NCBI GenBank assembly: GCA_017510405.1
Contig: JAFWNG010000015.1
Location: 1-64,000 of the forward strand
Direction: 5' to 3'
Origin: Solobacterium sp.
GTDB lineage: Bacteria > Bacillota_I > Bacilli_A > Erysipelotrichales > Erysipelotrichaceae
DNA: 64,000 bases
A program made the translations under genes and the position numbers. Each line of letters starts with the position of its first letter. The first letter of the stretch is position 1. The notes under the pieces were generated by a model. It searched no databases. It was not told the origin of the DNA and saw only the letters and a program-made list of their open reading frames with translations. This document shows positions 62,685 to 64,000 of the stretch, in pieces.

Positions 62685-63773
62685 ATGAATGAGAAACGAA
62701 TGGTTTATCTGATCCGTCACGGTACACCTTACGCCGCGGATGAAGCGGTACGCTGTCTTGGCCGCAGTGATCCGCCGCTTTCAGATACCGGCAGGCGGCA
62801 GGCCGGAAAGCTGGCAGAGTGGTTTCAGGACCGCCCTCTGACTGCCGTGTATACAAGCCCGCTGCGGCGGTGTCTGGATACTGCTCAGGCAATTACAGCT
62901 GCTTCGGCGCTTCCTTCCCCCATTGTGCGTACAGACCTGCAGGAGGCGGATACCGGTCTCTGGGACGGGCTTACATTCGCTGAGATCCGGAAAACATATC
63001 CCTTCGAATATGAACAGCGCGGACAGGACCCGGCCCGTATTCCGCCTCCGGGCGGGGAATCCCTGGTCACTGCCGGGAAGCGTTTTTCCCGGTGCATGGA
63101 TGATCTGTTAAAGAACAGTCAGGGGGACATTGCCGTTGTGGCACATGCCGGTGTGATCCGCGCATATATGTGCGGACTCCTGTCACTGGATCCGGACCGG
63201 CTGTTTTCCCTTCCCCAGCCGTACGGGGGCATCTCCATCCTGCGCATGGATGCGGACGGGATCGTTCCGGAAGAGACCGGCATAAAGCCGGAGTGTTTTC
63301 TGGACCGGGATGAGATCCGCAAACTGTACCGCCGTTTTGATACCCCGGAACATATCCGGGCACATATGGAAGCCGTCGCTTCCTTTCTGGAAGATCTTCT
63401 GCCTGCCCTTCCCGCTGCTTATGACCGGGACCGGCTGATCAAAGCCGCCCTGGTCCATGATATGGTTCGCACCCGGCCCTGTCATGCCGAAGAAGCTGCC
63501 GGCATCCTGCGGAAGGAAGGCTATCCGCACATTGCATCCCTTGTGAAAGAGCATCACAGTCCTTTCCTGTCTGCGGAAACGATCCTGACCGAATCAGAGC
63601 TTCTGTTTTATGCAGATAAGTGTGTCGCAGGCATTGAGCGGGTAAGCATCTATGAGCGGTTCGCCCGCAGCCGGGAAAAATGCAAAACGCCGGAGGCTCT
63701 GGAAAACCACCGGCGTCTATGGGAAAAAGCCAGTCTTATTGAACGTAAGATACAGAAAAACAGACTGTACTGA
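62685..63773 (+). CDS. fusion of histidine phosphatase and HD hydrolase domains
   Basis: The 362-residue protein has a phosphoglycerate-mutase-like phosphatase domain (1-200: RHGTP at 11-15, SPLRRCLDTA, and VAHAGVI with the second His) and an HD domain (about 215-355: HIRAHMEA, ALVHDMVR, EHHSP). Both parts are hydrolases that could remove a phosphate or nucleotide from a cofactor intermediate. It is divergent from the hydroxylase operon and convergent with the XdhC-like gene, so it probably belongs to the same system. AGAGG precedes the ATG. Confidence 0.85.
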   Translation: MNEKRMVYLIRHGTPYAADEAVRCLGRSDPPLSDTGRRQAGKLAEWFQDRPLTAVYTSPLRRCLDTAQAITAASALPSPIVRTDLQEADTGLWDGLTFAEIRKTYPFEYEQRGQDPARIPPPGGESLVTAGKRFSRCMDDLLKNSQGDIAVVAHAGVIRAYMCGLLSLDPDRLFSLPQPYGGISILRMDADGIVPEETGIKPECFLDRDEIRKLYRRFDTPEHIRAHMEAVASFLEDLLPALPAAYDRDRLIKAALVHDMVRTRPCHAEEAAGILRKEGYPHIASLVKEHHSPFLSAETILTESELLFYADKCVAGIERVSIYERFARSREKCKTPEALENHRRLWEKASLIERKIQKNRLY

Positions 63774-63776
63774 TCT

Positions 63777-64000
63777 TCAGCGCACAACGTCTTCGATCAG
63801 CACACGCAGCTTCCCGCCGCACGCCATTGCATCATACCGGGAGACATCTCCGGACAGGTCCAGGGAAACCACTTTATAACGACCGCTGCCGATCAGGGCA
63901 AGTGCTTCCCGGATCACTGCCGCTTCCGCCATTCCGCCGCCGGTACTGCCGAAGACCGTACCGTCGGGGCAGACGATCATTCTGGCTCCGGCGCCGCGGG
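63777..64000 (-). CDS. xdhC: XdhC/CoxF-like molybdenum hydroxylase maturation protein, partial
   Basis: The C-terminal part of a gene that runs off the right edge shows FGSTGGGMAE and the tail DAMACGGKLRVLIE, the pattern of the XdhC N-terminal domain that loads sulfurated molybdenum cofactor. The frame stays open to base 64000, so the ATG at 63980 is internal. It stops 4 bases from the phosphatase-HD gene. Neighbouring maturation genes likely continue outside the window. Confidence 0.8.
   Translation of the reverse strand, partial: RGAGARMIVCPDGTVFGSTGGGMAEAAVIREALALIGSGRYKVVSLDLSGDVSRYDAMACGGKLRVLIEDVVR

Overview
The window reads as a GC-rich (roughly 55%) chromosome segment of a Gram-positive, low-oxygen gut-type Bacillota, possibly an Erysipelotrichia or Clostridia relative; the rank is inferred. 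Support: strong AGGAGG-type ribosome binding sites before most starts, many lipoproteins with short signal peptides and a cysteine lipobox, an ECF vitamin-type transporter, a CcpA-type cre box, a split transketolase and no outer-membrane genes. No rRNA, tRNA, CRISPR array or intact insertion sequence was seen. Genes are tightly packed into short operons separated by clear intrinsic terminators.

Layout. 1-480: unresolved left edge, perhaps the end of a mobile element. 0.5-5.4 kb (minus): an ECF transporter (S component, fused double ATPase, EcfT) followed by two tandem SAM hydroxide adenosyltransferase (DUF62) paralogues. 5.5-7.3 kb: ROK sugar kinase divergent from a GntR/UTRA regulator. 7.4-10.7 kb (plus): DegV lipid-binding protein and a MacB-type ABC exporter. 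10.7-14.4 kb (minus): metallophosphatase, aldo/keto reductase, M32 carboxypeptidase and Nudix operon. 14.5-17.2 kb (minus): TldD/TldE. 17.3-23.7 kb: MBL hydrolase, LysR regulator, GNAT, PfoR-type membrane protein, RluA-type synthase, PatB-type lyase, TraX. 23.7-28.7 kb (minus): split transketolase, 5'-nucleotidase and two lipoproteins. 28.8-32.5 kb (minus): MglBAC galactose-type ABC importer under a cre box. 32.7-35 kb (plus): polar amino-acid ABC importer. 35-43.7 kb: assorted genes including three domain fusions (SEL1-Nudix, Gfo/Idh-UPF0303, VanZ-VOC), RpiB and a VanY lipoprotein.

43.7-47.0 kb (minus) holds a three-gene set: a SHOCT/glycine-zipper protein, an unrecognised protein, and a polytopic SEDS-like membrane protein fused to a C-terminal TIR domain. 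It is a candidate uncharacterised membrane-linked TIR system. 47.2-49.9 kb is a GH1 glycosidase plus MFS pair. 50.2-51.1 kb is a low-GC lipoprotein whose signal peptide is split by an A7T6 homopolymer, a possible phase switch.

51.2-64 kb is the most striking region. A single-chain molybdenum hydroxylase (2 x [2Fe-2S] plus Mo-binding domains) is encoded upstream of an FAD/Fe-S/CCG oxidoreductase, a zinc-ribbon mini-protein, a CobW-like GTPase, a radical SAM enzyme with extra cysteine motifs, a PaaK-like adenylate-forming enzyme, a SAM methyltransferase and a LysR regulator. A C-GCAxxG-C-C protein leads the operon. A histidine phosphatase-HD fusion is divergent from it, and an XdhC-like gene runs off the right edge. 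The set looks like a dedicated maturation and electron-transfer module for the hydroxylase; the chemistry of the radical SAM, ligase and methyltransferase trio is unknown to me.
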